26,722 nucleotides of DNA from an uncultured Erythrobacter sp. (GTDB lineage Bacteria; Pseudomonadota; Alphaproteobacteria; Sphingomonadales; Sphingomonadaceae): positions 1-26,722 of the forward strand of contig CAJXTZ010000031.1 of NCBI GenBank assembly GCA_913061345.1, written 5' to 3'. The notes beneath the pieces are model-generated. The model had not been told where the DNA came from, made no database searches, and worked only from the letters and a program-made list of their open reading frames with translations. Within the stretch, counting starts at the first letter, position 1; each line of letters opens with the position of its first letter. A program made the position numbers and the translations under genes. Positions 16,082 to 23,789 of the stretch are shown in pieces.

Positions 16082-16552
16082 TTAGCGGCAGCGTGCACCG
16101 CCACGGTCGATTTCACGGCCAAGGACTGCGCCAAGGGCACCGCCCAGCAGTGTACCGACGGTGCGATCGCCATCTGTGTCGACGGTGCGACCCAGCAGCG
16201 CGCCACCGGCAGCGCCGATGATCAGACCGGTCGTACCGTTGTCACGCTCGCAGTAATAGCGGCCATCGCGGCCCTGCCACACGCGGTCGCCACGGCGAAC
16301 CTGACGCGGTTCGTAATAGCGGCCGCGATCGTCATAATCGCGGTGACGACGCCGATCACGAGCGCGACGACGGTCGCGGCGATCGTCACGATCGTAGCGG
16401 ACCTCATAACGGTCGCGGTCGTAACGATCATGCCGGTCGTTGTCGCGATAGCCGTGCGCGGGTGCCCAGGACGGAGGTCCCTGCTGCGCAACGGCGGGTG
16501 CGGCGGGAATTGCCAGCGAGGCGGCGGCGATTGCAAGAAGTGTCTTGTTCAT
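16082..16552 (-). CDS. Glycine-zipper 2TM domain protein, Asp/Arg-rich
   Basis: A 156-residue exported protein. Residues 1-22 are a signal peptide ending PAVAQ. Residues about 35-95 are a highly charged low-complexity region of Asp, Arg and Tyr (repeats such as DRYDRDRYE and DRRRARDRRR). A YYCERDNGTTG turn leads to a glycine zipper (about 106-146: GLIIGAAGGALLG ... GTLLGGALGAVLG), a two-helix membrane or oligomer-forming motif found in outer-membrane and surface proteins (17 kDa antigen-like). It ends in GGARCR, so Cys101 and Cys155 could pair. AAGG lies nine bases before ATG 16552. It is a single-gene unit with its own terminator. Function is unknown; the family is often linked to envelope integrity. 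Confidence 0.85.
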   Translation of the reverse strand: MNKTLLAIAAASLAIPAAPAVAQQGPPSWAPAHGYRDNDRHDRYDRDRYEVRYDRDDRRDRRRARDRRRHRDYDDRGRYYEPRQVRRGDRVWQGRDGRYYCERDNGTTGLIIGAAGGALLGRTVDTDGDRTVGTLLGGALGAVLGREIDRGGARCR

Positions 16553-16677
16553 GGCGATTACCTTTCCGATTCGACATCGCTCTGTGTCTGAAATCGCTTT
16601 TCGTTCATAGAACCGATACTGAATATGAACAGCGCGTTGGAATGTGCGTTTTGGGGTGAGCCGTTCTCGGTTGGCGA

Positions 16678-17271
16678 TCAGTCGAACTTACACGCCGTTA
16701 TCGCGATCCAGTCGCGGCCTATCCCATCGGCGCCGCTACCACGGTATTCCTCGGCTTGAATTACCTGCCAACCGCTACTGCGATAGAGCTTCAGTAGATG
16801 TCCGGACGGCGCAAAATTGTAGAGCCGCCCCAACCGATCGCGCCCTTCGCCGCAACCCAGCTTGTAATTGGCGAAGAACCAGCCAGGTGCGCGTGTGGCT
16901 TGGTAGATTTTGCGTAGAACATCGCCAAGTCCCGACAGCGGCTGGTGATGTAAAGAAGCGTGAGCCCAAACCGCATCACAGCAATCATCCTCATCGAGTT
17001 CATCGAACCTGAGCAGTCGCACGTCCTGTCCGGTTCGCTCACGCGCTTTCCTGGCCATGCCCCTGGACCCATCGGTCATATCTACGGTGAAGCCGCGCTC
17101 GATCATCCGGGCAGCATCACGCCCGCCGCCGCAGCCGAGTTCGAGGATTTGCGCGCCAGGTGGCACCCGATCCAGAAATCCGTCAAGATGACGCGCAGGG
17201 CCTTGCGCAAAGCTCAACGTGTAGCGGGGCGCCTCGCGATCGTAGAACGCGATGGTCGCTTCATCGGTCAT
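16678..17271 (-). CDS. Class I SAM-dependent methyltransferase
   Basis: A 197-residue methyltransferase. Motif I is [12 protein letters not shown] (about 42-53), preceded by [13 protein letters not shown], the usual lead of the Methyltransf_11/25-type family. The acidic end of strand 2 (VDMTDGS) and WAHASLHH, a motif IV-like block, follow. It ends shortly after [13 protein letters not shown]. The substrate cannot be told from sequence; the length and simplicity suit a small molecule. Its ATG overlaps the rlmN stop as ATGA, so it is co-translated with an RNA methyltransferase, though no shared role is known. Confidence 0.88.
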   Translation of the reverse strand: MTDEATIAFYDREAPRYTLSFAQGPARHLDGFLDRVPPGAQILELGCGGGRDAARMIERGFTVDMTDGSRGMARKARERTGQDVRLLRFDELDEDDCCDAVWAHASLHHQPLSGLGDVLRKIYQATRAPGWFFANYKLGCGEGRDRLGRLYNFAPSGHLLKLYRSSGWQVIQAEEYRGSGADGIGRDWIAITACKFD

Positions 17272-18509
17272 GCGCCAGCGACGGCTTGGGCTTCCTCGCG
17301 GTCACGCTGCGCACGGCTTTTCTTCTCGGCCGCAGTTTTCAATTGTCCGCATGCGGCATCGATGTCCCGTCCGCGCGGGGTGCGCACAGGCGCGGAGATG
17401 CCGCCTTCGAAGACGATATCGGAAAAACGCTTGATCCGCTCGGGCGTCGAACAGTCGTAGGCGGCACCCGGCCACGGGTTGAACGGAATAAGGTTCACCT
17501 TCGCCGGCAGCTTATAGTGCTTCAGCAGCCGGACAAGTTCGCGCGCATCTTCGTCGCTGTCGTTCTTGTCCTTCAGCATGACATATTCGAAGGTAATACG
17601 CCGTGCGTTGGAGGCACCGGGATAGTCGGCGCAGGCCTGAAGCAGCTGGTCCAGACCGTATTTCCGATTGATCGGTACAATTTCGTCGCGAATGTCTTTG
17701 GTCACGGCATGGAGAGAGACCGCGAGGTTTACGCCGATCTCCTCTCCGCAACGCGCCATGGCGGGCACCACGCCGCTGGTGGAAAGCGTGATGCGGCGTT
17801 TCGACAGGGCAAGCCCATCTCCGTCCATCACCAGCTTCAATGCGTCGCGCACGTTATCGAAGTTATACAAAGGTTCGCCCATGCCCATCATCACGATGTT
17901 GGTCAGCAGGCGGCCATCGGCGGTGTATTCCGCTTCGTCTTCCACCTCGGCAAAATCCATCTTGCCCTTCGGCCACTCGCCCAGCGCGTCGCGCGCCAGC
18001 ATGACCTGGCCCACAATTTCGCCAATGGTCAGATTGCGCACCAGGCGCATGGTGCCGGTGTGACAGAAGGTGCAGTTTAACGTGCAACCAACTTGCGAGG
18101 AAACGCAAAGCGTGCCGCGGTCCGCATCGGGGATGAAGACCATTTCGAACTCGTGACCGTCGGGCGTTTTCAGCAGCCACTTACGCGTGCCATCGGTACT
18201 GTGCTGCGCTTCCACCACGTCGGGGCGACCGATCACGAAGCGCTCTGCAAGCCAAGGCCGCATGGTCTTGGCAATGTCGGTCATCGCCTCGAAATCTGTG
18301 ACACCGCGATGATAAAGCCAGTGATACACCTGCTTCGCCCGCAGCTTGGCCTGCCGCGCATCCAGCCCGGCACCTTCGAACAGGGCAGCAATATCTTTCT
18401 TCGGCAGACCGATCAGGTCCACGCGGCCATCCGCGCGCGGTGTGATCTCGCGCGCTACGGGAACCGGGTCTACCTGCCCGGGAATGCTCATCAGTGTCGT
18501 ATTGGCCAT
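17268..18509 (-). CDS. rlmN: Dual-specificity 23S rRNA A2503 / tRNA A37 C2-methyltransferase
   Basis: A 413-residue radical-SAM RNA methyltransferase that makes 2-methyladenosine at 23S A2503 and in some tRNAs. The radical-SAM cluster is CTLNCTFC (Cys142, Cys146, Cys149). The two methyl-transfer cysteines are also there: Cys135 in RGTLCVSSQ and Cys387 in [11 protein letters not shown], matching E. coli Cys118 and Cys355. [20 protein letters not shown] and LMLVVSLHA-type [20 protein letters not shown] complete the family. The start is taken as ATG 18509 ([12 protein letters not shown]), where homologous N-termini begin; a longer frame to 18716 looks non-coding, and ATG 18491 is a second option. 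No Shine-Dalgarno is obvious. The stop overlaps the next gene by four bases. Confidence 0.93.
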   Translation of the reverse strand: MANTTLMSIPGQVDPVPVAREITPRADGRVDLIGLPKKDIAALFEGAGLDARQAKLRAKQVYHWLYHRGVTDFEAMTDIAKTMRPWLAERFVIGRPDVVEAQHSTDGTRKWLLKTPDGHEFEMVFIPDADRGTLCVSSQVGCTLNCTFCHTGTMRLVRNLTIGEIVGQVMLARDALGEWPKGKMDFAEVEDEAEYTADGRLLTNIVMMGMGEPLYNFDNVRDALKLVMDGDGLALSKRRITLSTSGVVPAMARCGEEIGVNLAVSLHAVTKDIRDEIVPINRKYGLDQLLQACADYPGASNARRITFEYVMLKDKNDSDEDARELVRLLKHYKLPAKVNLIPFNPWPGAAYDCSTPERIKRFSDIVFEGGISAPVRTPRGRDIDAACGQLKTAAEKKSRAQRDREEAQAVAGA

Positions 18510-18877
18510 GGGAGGCAGCGATATAGGGTCTGCGGAAGGGTTTGGGAAGCGGGCGCCTTCGCCGAGCTTTTGCATCGGTTCCCGCATCCTCCCCGTCAGG
18601 ACGCGCGATTTCATCGGTGAAGCGTCGGGAACAACGTTTTCGAGGGTGAGCCGGGCGAATTTTGCGATGGATCGCACACGAATCCTATCATCGAACATTA
18701 GTTCACGAACGTTCATGCTGTTCGTCGAGCCACGAATGCGTTTCGTCGAGCAATAATGTTGCTCAAAAACAACAACTTTTTTGTTGTGCTGGGTTCATGA
18801 AACGAACCAGCGCTCCGCATCATTAAGGCAGTCCACGCACGGGAATTCTCGTGGTGAAACAAGAAATGGAGTACATA
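18510..18877. promoter_or_regulatory. Divergent spacer between rlmN and the beta-barrel gene
   Basis: This 368-base stretch has no supported gene. Its right half is AT-richer and holds structure: a direct repeat TTCGTCGAGC at 18721-18730 and 18742-18751 (21 bases apart, two helical turns), an inverted repeat GAGCAA-TAATG-TTGCTC at 18748-18764, and an ACAAC/GTTGT symmetric pair around a T-run (about 18769-18788). A CACG/CGTG pair flanks GGAATTCT near 18837-18852. These look like operator sites for the outer-membrane protein gene, but no regulator is identified. Confidence 0.4.
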
Positions 18878-19564
18878 ATGAAAAAGGGTATCGCACTCAT
18901 TCTCGCGTCGGCCTCGGCCACGGCTCTGGCCGTTCCAGCCGCCGCGCAGGACAATTCGGCATTCACCGGTCCGCGTATCGAAGGCATCGCCGGATACGAT
19001 ATCAGCAAAGCCGGAAGCAGCGTGGACAACGACCTCAACGACGAGGACGATCAGTCCATCGACGGCTTCATGTATGGCGTCGGCATTGGCTATGATGTTG
19101 CCGTGGGCGGTATCGTACTGGGCGCGGAAGCCGAACTTTCCAGTTCGACCGCCAAGACAGACGTGGTCGACGGTGATCTTGAAGACCTGGGCTTCGGTGC
19201 CGAACTGGAAACCGGGCGCGACATCTATGTCGGCGCGCGCGCAGGCGTTCTGGCCGGTGAGAACCTGCTGGTCTACGCCAAGGGCGGCTATACCAACGCC
19301 CGGTTCAACCTGCTCGCCGATAACGGCGTCGACGAGATCGAAACCGATCTGGATCTAGACGGCTGGCGCGTCGGTGCGGGCGCAGAATACGCCATGAGCG
19401 AAAACACTTTCGTGAAGCTGGAGTACCGTTATTCCAATTATTCGGAAGGCGAATTCGACTTCAACGACGATGACTTCTTCGATGATGACACCGGCGAAAG
19501 CGATCGCTTCGATGCCGATCTGGATCGCCATCAGGTCGCCGTCGGCTTCGGCTACCGCTTCTGA
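18878..19564 (+). CDS. Outer-membrane beta-barrel (porin-like) protein
   Basis: A 228-residue protein with a signal peptide (MKKGIALILASASATALAVPAAAQ, residues 1-24, cut before DNS). The mature part alternates hydrophobic and polar strands of an eight-stranded OmpA/OMP_b-brl type barrel: FTGPRIEGIAGYD, GFMYGVGIGYDVAV, IVLGAEAELSSS, IYVGARAGVLA, LLVYAKGGYTNARF, WRVGAGAEYAMSENTFVKLEYRYSNY and HQVAVGFGYRF. It ends in the terminal Phe recognised by BAM. Three loops are strongly acidic (NDLNDEDDQS, NDDDFFDDDTGES), giving a very low pI. The start is ATG 18878, with GGAG seven bases upstream; an upstream GTG/ATG frame exists but spoils the signal peptide. It is a single-gene unit ended by a strong terminator. 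Confidence 0.92.
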   Translation: MKKGIALILASASATALAVPAAAQDNSAFTGPRIEGIAGYDISKAGSSVDNDLNDEDDQSIDGFMYGVGIGYDVAVGGIVLGAEAELSSSTAKTDVVDGDLEDLGFGAELETGRDIYVGARAGVLAGENLLVYAKGGYTNARFNLLADNGVDEIETDLDLDGWRVGAGAEYAMSENTFVKLEYRYSNYSEGEFDFNDDDFFDDDTGESDRFDADLDRHQVAVGFGYRF

Positions 19565-19586
19565 TCGAATCGATTACCGAACGAAG

Positions 19587-19620
19587 GGGCCGGGGGAGCA
19601 ATCCTCCGGCCCATTTCGTA
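19587..19620. terminator. Strong hairpin terminator between convergent genes
   Basis: An 11-bp stem (19587-19597 with 19602-19612, one G-U on the plus strand) is capped by a GCAA tetraloop and followed by ATTTCG. It begins 22 bases after the beta-barrel stop. It is also positioned directly after the stop of the convergent 19622 gene, so it may serve both. Confidence 0.75.
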
Positions 19621-19621
19621 T

Positions 19622-20119
19622 CTAGCGCAATTGCGCGCATCCGACCTGCGCTGCATCCAGCGCGGTTGCCGCGCCCTGCAGTGAATAGCGATCGGTAAAG
19701 CGATTGCCGCGATTGTCGGTCGCACTGACATAAAGGCGGCTGCCTGAACGCATGGCCGCCAATATTGCCGCATCGTCCTGCGCGTTCGTCGCCCAGGCAT
19801 CGCTGCCACCACCCGTCAGATCGAAACGTCGTCCGCCGATAGCAAGTCGTATGCGCGGGCTGCCGGACAACTCCCGGCTGAGCCGGAAATGCACCTGCGC
19901 GCGAATGTTGCGGCGCGGCCAGGTGCCGACACTCGCAAAAGGTTCGAAATCACGACGGCTGCGGGATACGTCGGCCGCAGCAATTGCATAGCAACGCGGC
20001 ACACCGGGATCACGGAATGCCCCCCATTGCCCGAACACGCCAAGGCTGTCTTTCGCCAGCACGGGTGCGGCCAATGAAAGGGCGATCCCGGAGACGATGA
20101 GGGAAACGATTATCCGCAT
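19622..20119 (-). CDS. Exported IalB-like hypothetical protein
   Basis: A 165-residue protein with signal peptide MRIIVSLIVSGIALSLAAPVLA. The mature chain reads like a short all-beta domain: FGQWGAFRDPGVPRCYAIA, then FRLSRELSGSPRIRLAIGGRRFDL, GSDAWATNAQDDAAILAAMRSGSRLYVSATD and a C-terminal VGCAQL. A Trp near the start, a Cys soon after it, a central IGG, an AMRSG block and a C-terminal Cys are the arrangement of invasion-associated locus B (IalB) proteins. The match is by pattern only, so the family call is tentative. It is convergent with the beta-barrel gene and divergent from the YqiJ-like gene. Confidence 0.7.
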   Translation of the reverse strand: MRIIVSLIVSGIALSLAAPVLAKDSLGVFGQWGAFRDPGVPRCYAIAAADVSRSRRDFEPFASVGTWPRRNIRAQVHFRLSRELSGSPRIRLAIGGRRFDLTGGGSDAWATNAQDDAAILAAMRSGSRLYVSATDNRGNRFTDRYSLQGAATALDAAQVGCAQLR

Positions 20120-20137
20120 GGGTCTCCCTTAGGCCAA

Positions 20138-20147
20138 GTCACGTGAC
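20138..20147. promoter_or_regulatory. 10-bp palindrome GTCACGTGAC in divergent spacer
   Basis: A perfect palindrome 18 bases upstream of the IalB-like start, in the divergent spacer before the YqiJ/flotillin operon. It could be an operator for a dimeric regulator; no regulator gene is nearby and a chance palindrome cannot be excluded. Confidence 0.25.
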
Positions 20148-20292
20148 AGTCAAAATCGGACTCCTTTCATCCGATACTACTGGATTTTTTCCAACATTTC
20201 TGCCATATGAACGAGACGGGAAGGGGCACCGACGAAATTGGCCCAAAGATGAAAGGACGCCCTCGGTATAGTGCCGGGTGGCGAGCGTTACG

Positions 20293-20949
20293 ATGAGCCT
20301 GCTTGCCGATTACAACCTGCCATTTGCCATTGCCTTCGGGCTGTTGGTGCTTGCTCTTGTGTTGCAATTGATAGGCCTCGGCGATTTCGATTTCGGCGGC
20401 GATGTCGATCTGGACGCGGATGCTCCCGATTTCGACGCGAACGCGGTAGAAGCGCCGTCCGTCGGGGTTGGCGGGGCTGTGCTTACCTTGCTGGGGTTGG
20501 GGCGAGTGCCGTTGATGGTGTGGCTGGTGGTGTTTCTGCTTTTGTTCACGCTGATCGGGATGGGCATCCAGCTGTTTGCTACGGATCTGACAGGTGCGCC
20601 CCTTTATGCGGGTCTTGCCGCTTTGTTTTCGGGTGGGGCGAGTTTGCCTGCGACAGCCGTAATGATGAGGCCGCTGGGCCGCTTTTTGCCGCAGGATGAA
20701 ACGAGTGCCGTGGGGCTTAACAGCCTTGTGGGGCGGCGCGGCACCATCACCACCGGCAAGGCCGCTCGCGGCTCGCCGGCCAGAACGAAAGTGCGCGACC
20801 GCCACGGTCATGCGCATTACGTCATGCTCGAGCCACATGAGGATGCGAGCATCATTCACGAGGGGGACGAGGTATTGCTCGTGCGCCGCGAGGGACAGGT
20901 CTTTTTCGGCATGGCCCTGGCAGAGCGCAAGCTGGCGCCGATGTCCTGA
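20293..20949 (+). CDS. YqiJ-like inner-membrane protein (NfeD-type OB domain)
   Basis: A 218-residue membrane protein. A first hydrophobic helix (about 8-27, FAIAFGLLVLALVLQLIGL) is followed by an acidic loop (DFDFGGDVDLDADAPDFDAN), a second helix pair (VPLMVWLVVFLLLFTLIG and a Gly/Ala-rich segment), and a soluble C-terminal OB-like domain (about 135-215) with SLVGRRGTITTGKAARG and EGDEVLLVRREGQVFFG. This fits the YqiJ/NfeD group, usually encoded beside flotillins and thought to work with them in membrane microdomains. The flotillin gene begins 24 bases downstream on the same strand. The start is ATG 20293; a GTG five codons upstream (20278) is possible. Confidence 0.85.
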   Translation: MSLLADYNLPFAIAFGLLVLALVLQLIGLGDFDFGGDVDLDADAPDFDANAVEAPSVGVGGAVLTLLGLGRVPLMVWLVVFLLLFTLIGMGIQLFATDLTGAPLYAGLAALFSGGASLPATAVMMRPLGRFLPQDETSAVGLNSLVGRRGTITTGKAARGSPARTKVRDRHGHAHYVMLEPHEDASIIHEGDEVLLVRREGQVFFGMALAERKLAPMS

Positions 20950-20973
20950 AACTAGAAAACAACAGGAGAAGAA

Positions 20974-22776
20974 ATGGAAGGTTTACTGGATCTTGGCTTT
21001 GTAACTTTGGTGGCGGGCGCGCTCGTCTTTTTCGTCATCGTTTTGTTCCTGCTGAAAATGTATCGCCGCGCGTCGAAGGAGATTGCCTTCGTACGGACTG
21101 GCGTGGGGGGTGAGAAAGTGGTGATGAACGGGGGCGCGCTCGTCTTCCCGATCTTCCACGAAACGATGCCCGTCAATATGAACACGCTGGTGCTCTCGGT
21201 CATGCGCCGGGATGGAGAGGCGCTGATTACGCTCGACCGGCTACGGATCGACGTGAAAGCGGAATTCTACGTTCGTGTGAAGCCCGATGCCGAAGCCATC
21301 GCCATGGCCGCCCAGACCCTTGGCCAGCGCACGATGCAGCCAGAGATGCTTAAGGACCTTGTCGAGGGCAAGTTCGTCGATGCGCTGCGCTCCGTTGCCG
21401 CCGGCATGACCATGAACGAGCTGCATGAACAGCGCGCCGATTTCGTGCAGAAGGTGCAGCAGGTCTCGTCCAACGATCTGGCCATGAACGGGCTGGAGCT
21501 GGAGTCCGTCTCGCTGACGGGGCTGGACCAGACCTCCATCGAACATTTCAACGCCAACAATGCCTTCGACGCCGAGGGTCTGACGAAGCTGACCGAACAG
21601 ATCGAAGCGCGCAAGAAGCTGCGCAACGATATCGAGCAGGACACGCGCGTGCAGATGGAGACAAAGAACCTTGAGGCCGACCAGAAGTCCTTCGAAATCA
21701 GCCGTGATACCGAATACGCGCGGTTGGGCCAGGAACGCGAGGTTGAGGTGCGGCGCGCGGCACAGATGTCGGAAATTGCCAGTCAGCAGGCAGAGCGGCA
21801 ACGGGAAGCCGACGCGGCACGTATTGAGGCCAAGAAGCAGGTCGATGCGCAGCAGATCGAGGCCGACCGGCTGGTGGAAGAAGCCCGCATCGACCAGGTG
21901 CGCGCGCTGGAAATCGCCCGGCAGGAACAGCAGATCGCAGTGCAGAACAAGTCGCGCGAGGAAAGCCAGGCCAAGTCCGAAGCCGATGCTGCCCGTGCCA
22001 AGGCAGTCGAGGCGGAGGAACGTGTGTCCACAGCCCGCGAAAGCGAGATCGCAGAGCGGCAGAAGAAGATCGAACTGATCGAGGCAGCCAAGCAGGCCGA
22101 ACGTGACGCAATCAAGATTCGCGTTGACGCAGAAGCCGACAGGGATGCCGCGACCAACCTCGCTGAAGCCACTCGCCGCGAGGCGGAAGGTGAAGCCGAC
22201 GCGACCAAGCTGCGCGCAGAAGCCGACCGCGTGCGGTTCGAGGTGGAAGCTGCCGGTCAGCAGGCCGTGAACGAGGCGGCCAATATCCTTTCGATGGACC
22301 AGATCAGTCTGCAGACGAAGCTGGCGCTGCTGAAGGTGCTGCCAGAAGTCATCCGCGAAAGTGCGAAACCGATGGAAGCTATCGACTCCATCAAGATCGT
22401 GCAGGTCGACGGGCTGACGCAAAAGTCCGGCGCGCCGGGCACCACCACCAATGGCTCCGGTGGCGGCAGCGGTGGCAGTGGCAACCTCGCCAACGATGCG
22501 GTTGCCGCAGCGTTGGCCTATCGCGCTCAGGCGCCCGTGCTGGATGGCCTGATGAAGGAGCTCGGCCTCGATGGGTCCTCGCTCGGCAAGATCGTGGAAG
22601 GCGCGGCGAACGGCAACGCTGAAGAGGCTTTCGGAACGATGGCGAAACTGAGTGACGAGGCGGGCACACCTTCCTTGTTCGACACTGGAACCAAGGCCGA
22701 AGACGAGACTGAAACTGATGTCAGAGCCAGCGATACGAAAGCTAGGAAGGACAGCGGCAAGGAAGCTTCGGAATAA
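20974..22776 (+). CDS. Flotillin-family (YqiK-type) membrane scaffold protein
   Basis: A 600-residue SPFH protein. One N-terminal transmembrane helix (5-28) is followed by the SPFH/band-7 domain (about 30-200: FVRTGVGGEKVVMNGGALVFPIF, RLRIDVKAEFYVRVKPD, SLTGLDQTSIEHFN). Residues about 205-450 are a long Glu/Ala/Arg-rich coiled coil (many EAxR and QxEAD repeats). A Gly/Ser linker (GTTTNGSGGGSGGSG, near 489-503) joins a C-terminal helical region and a charged tail. Flotillins oligomerise on the inner membrane and organise microdomains. AGGAGA is four bases before ATG 20974. The upstream YqiJ-like gene is its usual partner. A clear terminator follows at 22798. Confidence 0.95.
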   Translation: MEGLLDLGFVTLVAGALVFFVIVLFLLKMYRRASKEIAFVRTGVGGEKVVMNGGALVFPIFHETMPVNMNTLVLSVMRRDGEALITLDRLRIDVKAEFYVRVKPDAEAIAMAAQTLGQRTMQPEMLKDLVEGKFVDALRSVAAGMTMNELHEQRADFVQKVQQVSSNDLAMNGLELESVSLTGLDQTSIEHFNANNAFDAEGLTKLTEQIEARKKLRNDIEQDTRVQMETKNLEADQKSFEISRDTEYARLGQEREVEVRRAAQMSEIASQQAERQREADAARIEAKKQVDAQQIEADRLVEEARIDQVRALEIARQEQQIAVQNKSREESQAKSEADAARAKAVEAEERVSTARESEIAERQKKIELIEAAKQAERDAIKIRVDAEADRDAATNLAEATRREAEGEADATKLRAEADRVRFEVEAAGQQAVNEAANILSMDQISLQTKLALLKVLPEVIRESAKPMEAIDSIKIVQVDGLTQKSGAPGTTTNGSGGGSGGSGNLANDAVAAALAYRAQAPVLDGLMKELGLDGSSLGKIVEGAANGNAEEAFGTMAKLSDEAGTPSLFDTGTKAEDETETDVRASDTKARKDSGKEASE

Positions 22777-22797
22777 CCTCCAGCTCGCAAAATACAG

Positions 22798-22830
22798 GGC
22801 GGGTGCGGTAACCACCGCGCCCGCCTTTTC
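22798..22830 (+). terminator. Rho-independent terminator of the flotillin operon
   Basis: A 12-bp GC-rich stem (22798-22809 with 22814-22825, one G-U pair on the plus strand) with loop AACC, followed by TTTTCCTT. It lies 22 bases after the flotillin stop, a textbook position. It overlaps the degraded end of the sigma-factor remnant on the other strand. Confidence 0.85.
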
Positions 22831-22841
22831 CTTGGGCAGAA

Positions 22842-23099
22842 TCTATTCGCATGGCTGCCCGCGACATTGCGGGCGATGCGATAAACCCAGCTATTGGCAG
22901 AGCACTAGCCCTCGAAATATTCGAAACTACGCCAGAGTTTTGCGTGGATATCCTGCACAAGGTCGCGCGCCAGCTCGACATCTGCGTCGTAACCGCGCGC
23001 CAAACGCATTAATGCAGCACCATAATGTTCGGCGGCGCCGCGATAGGCTTCGTCCTGCGAAAGCGGTGGATTGTTCACGGTGTTTTTCCCTCGTGCCAT
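22842..23099 (-). pseudogene. Truncated ECF sigma factor (region 2 remnant with in-frame stop)
   Basis: The 64-residue frame starting at ATG 23099 reads as the start of an ECF RNA polymerase sigma factor: YGAALMRLARGYDADVELAR followed by DLVQDIHAKLWRSFEYFEG, the region 2.1-2.2 pattern. It ends at TAG (22905-22907). Reading through the TAG in the same frame continues with CSANSWVYRIARNVAGSHAN, which matches region 2.3-2.4 of the same family (C-x-L-x-x-WVYR-x-A-HNVA-x-SH). Homology then stops near 22842, against the flotillin terminator. Region 4 is absent. So the gene appears broken by a nonsense change and a 3' deletion. A functional short product is possible but unlikely. No anti-sigma gene is adjacent. 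Confidence 0.7.
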
Positions 23100-23172
23100 G
23101 CAAGGGTAGTCTGCGTCGCGATGAGAGTCTTACCGCAGAAGCGAAATTTTTGTTGGCCGTTCAATCTGTGGC

Positions 23173-23661
23173 TTAATCAGGATAGCTGATGGCCACCACT
23201 TCCCATTCCTTCACGCCGCCGGGAAGTCGTACGGTGCGCAGATCGCCGATTTCGGCGCCACGCAGGGCGCGGGCGATGGGGCTGGACCAGCCAATGCGGT
23301 TGTCGCTGGCGTCCTGTTCCTTGTCGCCCACAATAGTGACGGTGCGCTCTTCGTCGTCCTCGTCAGCGATATTGACAGTAGCGCCAAAGAACACGCGGCT
23401 CTTATCCGGCTGCTGGCGGGGATCGACGACCTTGGCGTGCTTCATCACCTTCGCGAGATAGGACAGCTCCCGGTCAATCTCGCGCATCTTCTTGCGGCCA
23501 TACAGGTAATCACCGTTCTCGCTGCGATCGCCATTGCCCGCCGCCCAGCTGACGATCTCCACGATTTCAGGCCGCTCTGTGCCGAGCAAGTGGTCGTAGC
23601 GCGCTTTTAGTGCGGAAAGGCCTGCGGGGGTGATAGGGCTGGTGTTATCGGGGGAGGGCAT
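23173..23661 (-). CDS. greB: Transcription elongation factor GreB
   Basis: A 162-residue GreA/GreB-family factor, which enters the RNA polymerase secondary channel and stimulates transcript cleavage in backtracked complexes. The N-terminal coiled coil carries the acidic tip block GDRSENGDYLYGRKKMREIDREL, where the Asp and Glu coordinate catalytic Mg2+. A VVDPRQQP hinge precedes the C-terminal FKBP-like domain (GATVNIADEDDEERTVTIVG ... SSPIARALRGAEIGDLRTVRLPGG). GDYLYGRKKM and the VVDP hinge favour GreB over GreA. The start is ATG 23661 (MPSPDN); the upstream in-frame extension to 23745 looks non-coding. No strong ribosome site is visible. Single-gene unit. Confidence 0.92.
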   Translation of the reverse strand: MPSPDNTSPITPAGLSALKARYDHLLGTERPEIVEIVSWAAGNGDRSENGDYLYGRKKMREIDRELSYLAKVMKHAKVVDPRQQPDKSRVFFGATVNIADEDDEERTVTIVGDKEQDASDNRIGWSSPIARALRGAEIGDLRTVRLPGGVKEWEVVAISYPD

Positions 23662-23789
23662 TGGGCAGTTTATAGCGTAGTCGTGAGAACTGGCCAGAGA
23701 TGATGCCCGCTTACGACCCTGGCTGCAGTCTAGCGGACGTAGCAACTGGATCCTTAATCGGACCGAGGTTGGTTACCACTCAGCGACAA

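Noticed and set aside
16320..16440. DNA tandem repeat or CRISPR-like array over the glycine-zipper gene
   Set aside because: The repeated GATC/CGAC pattern comes from Asp and Arg codons in a real protein; there are no regular spacers.
18510..18716. N-terminal extension of RlmN
   Set aside because: It adds about 69 residues not typical of the family and has no domain pattern; the homologous N-terminus begins near 18509.
20167..20859. 230-residue minus-strand frame rich in His and Gln
   Set aside because: Antisense to the YqiJ-like gene, which has a clear membrane and OB-domain pattern.
21241..22815. 524-residue minus-strand frame
   Set aside because: Antisense shadow of the flotillin coiled coil, rich in Leu, His and Gly from complementary codons.
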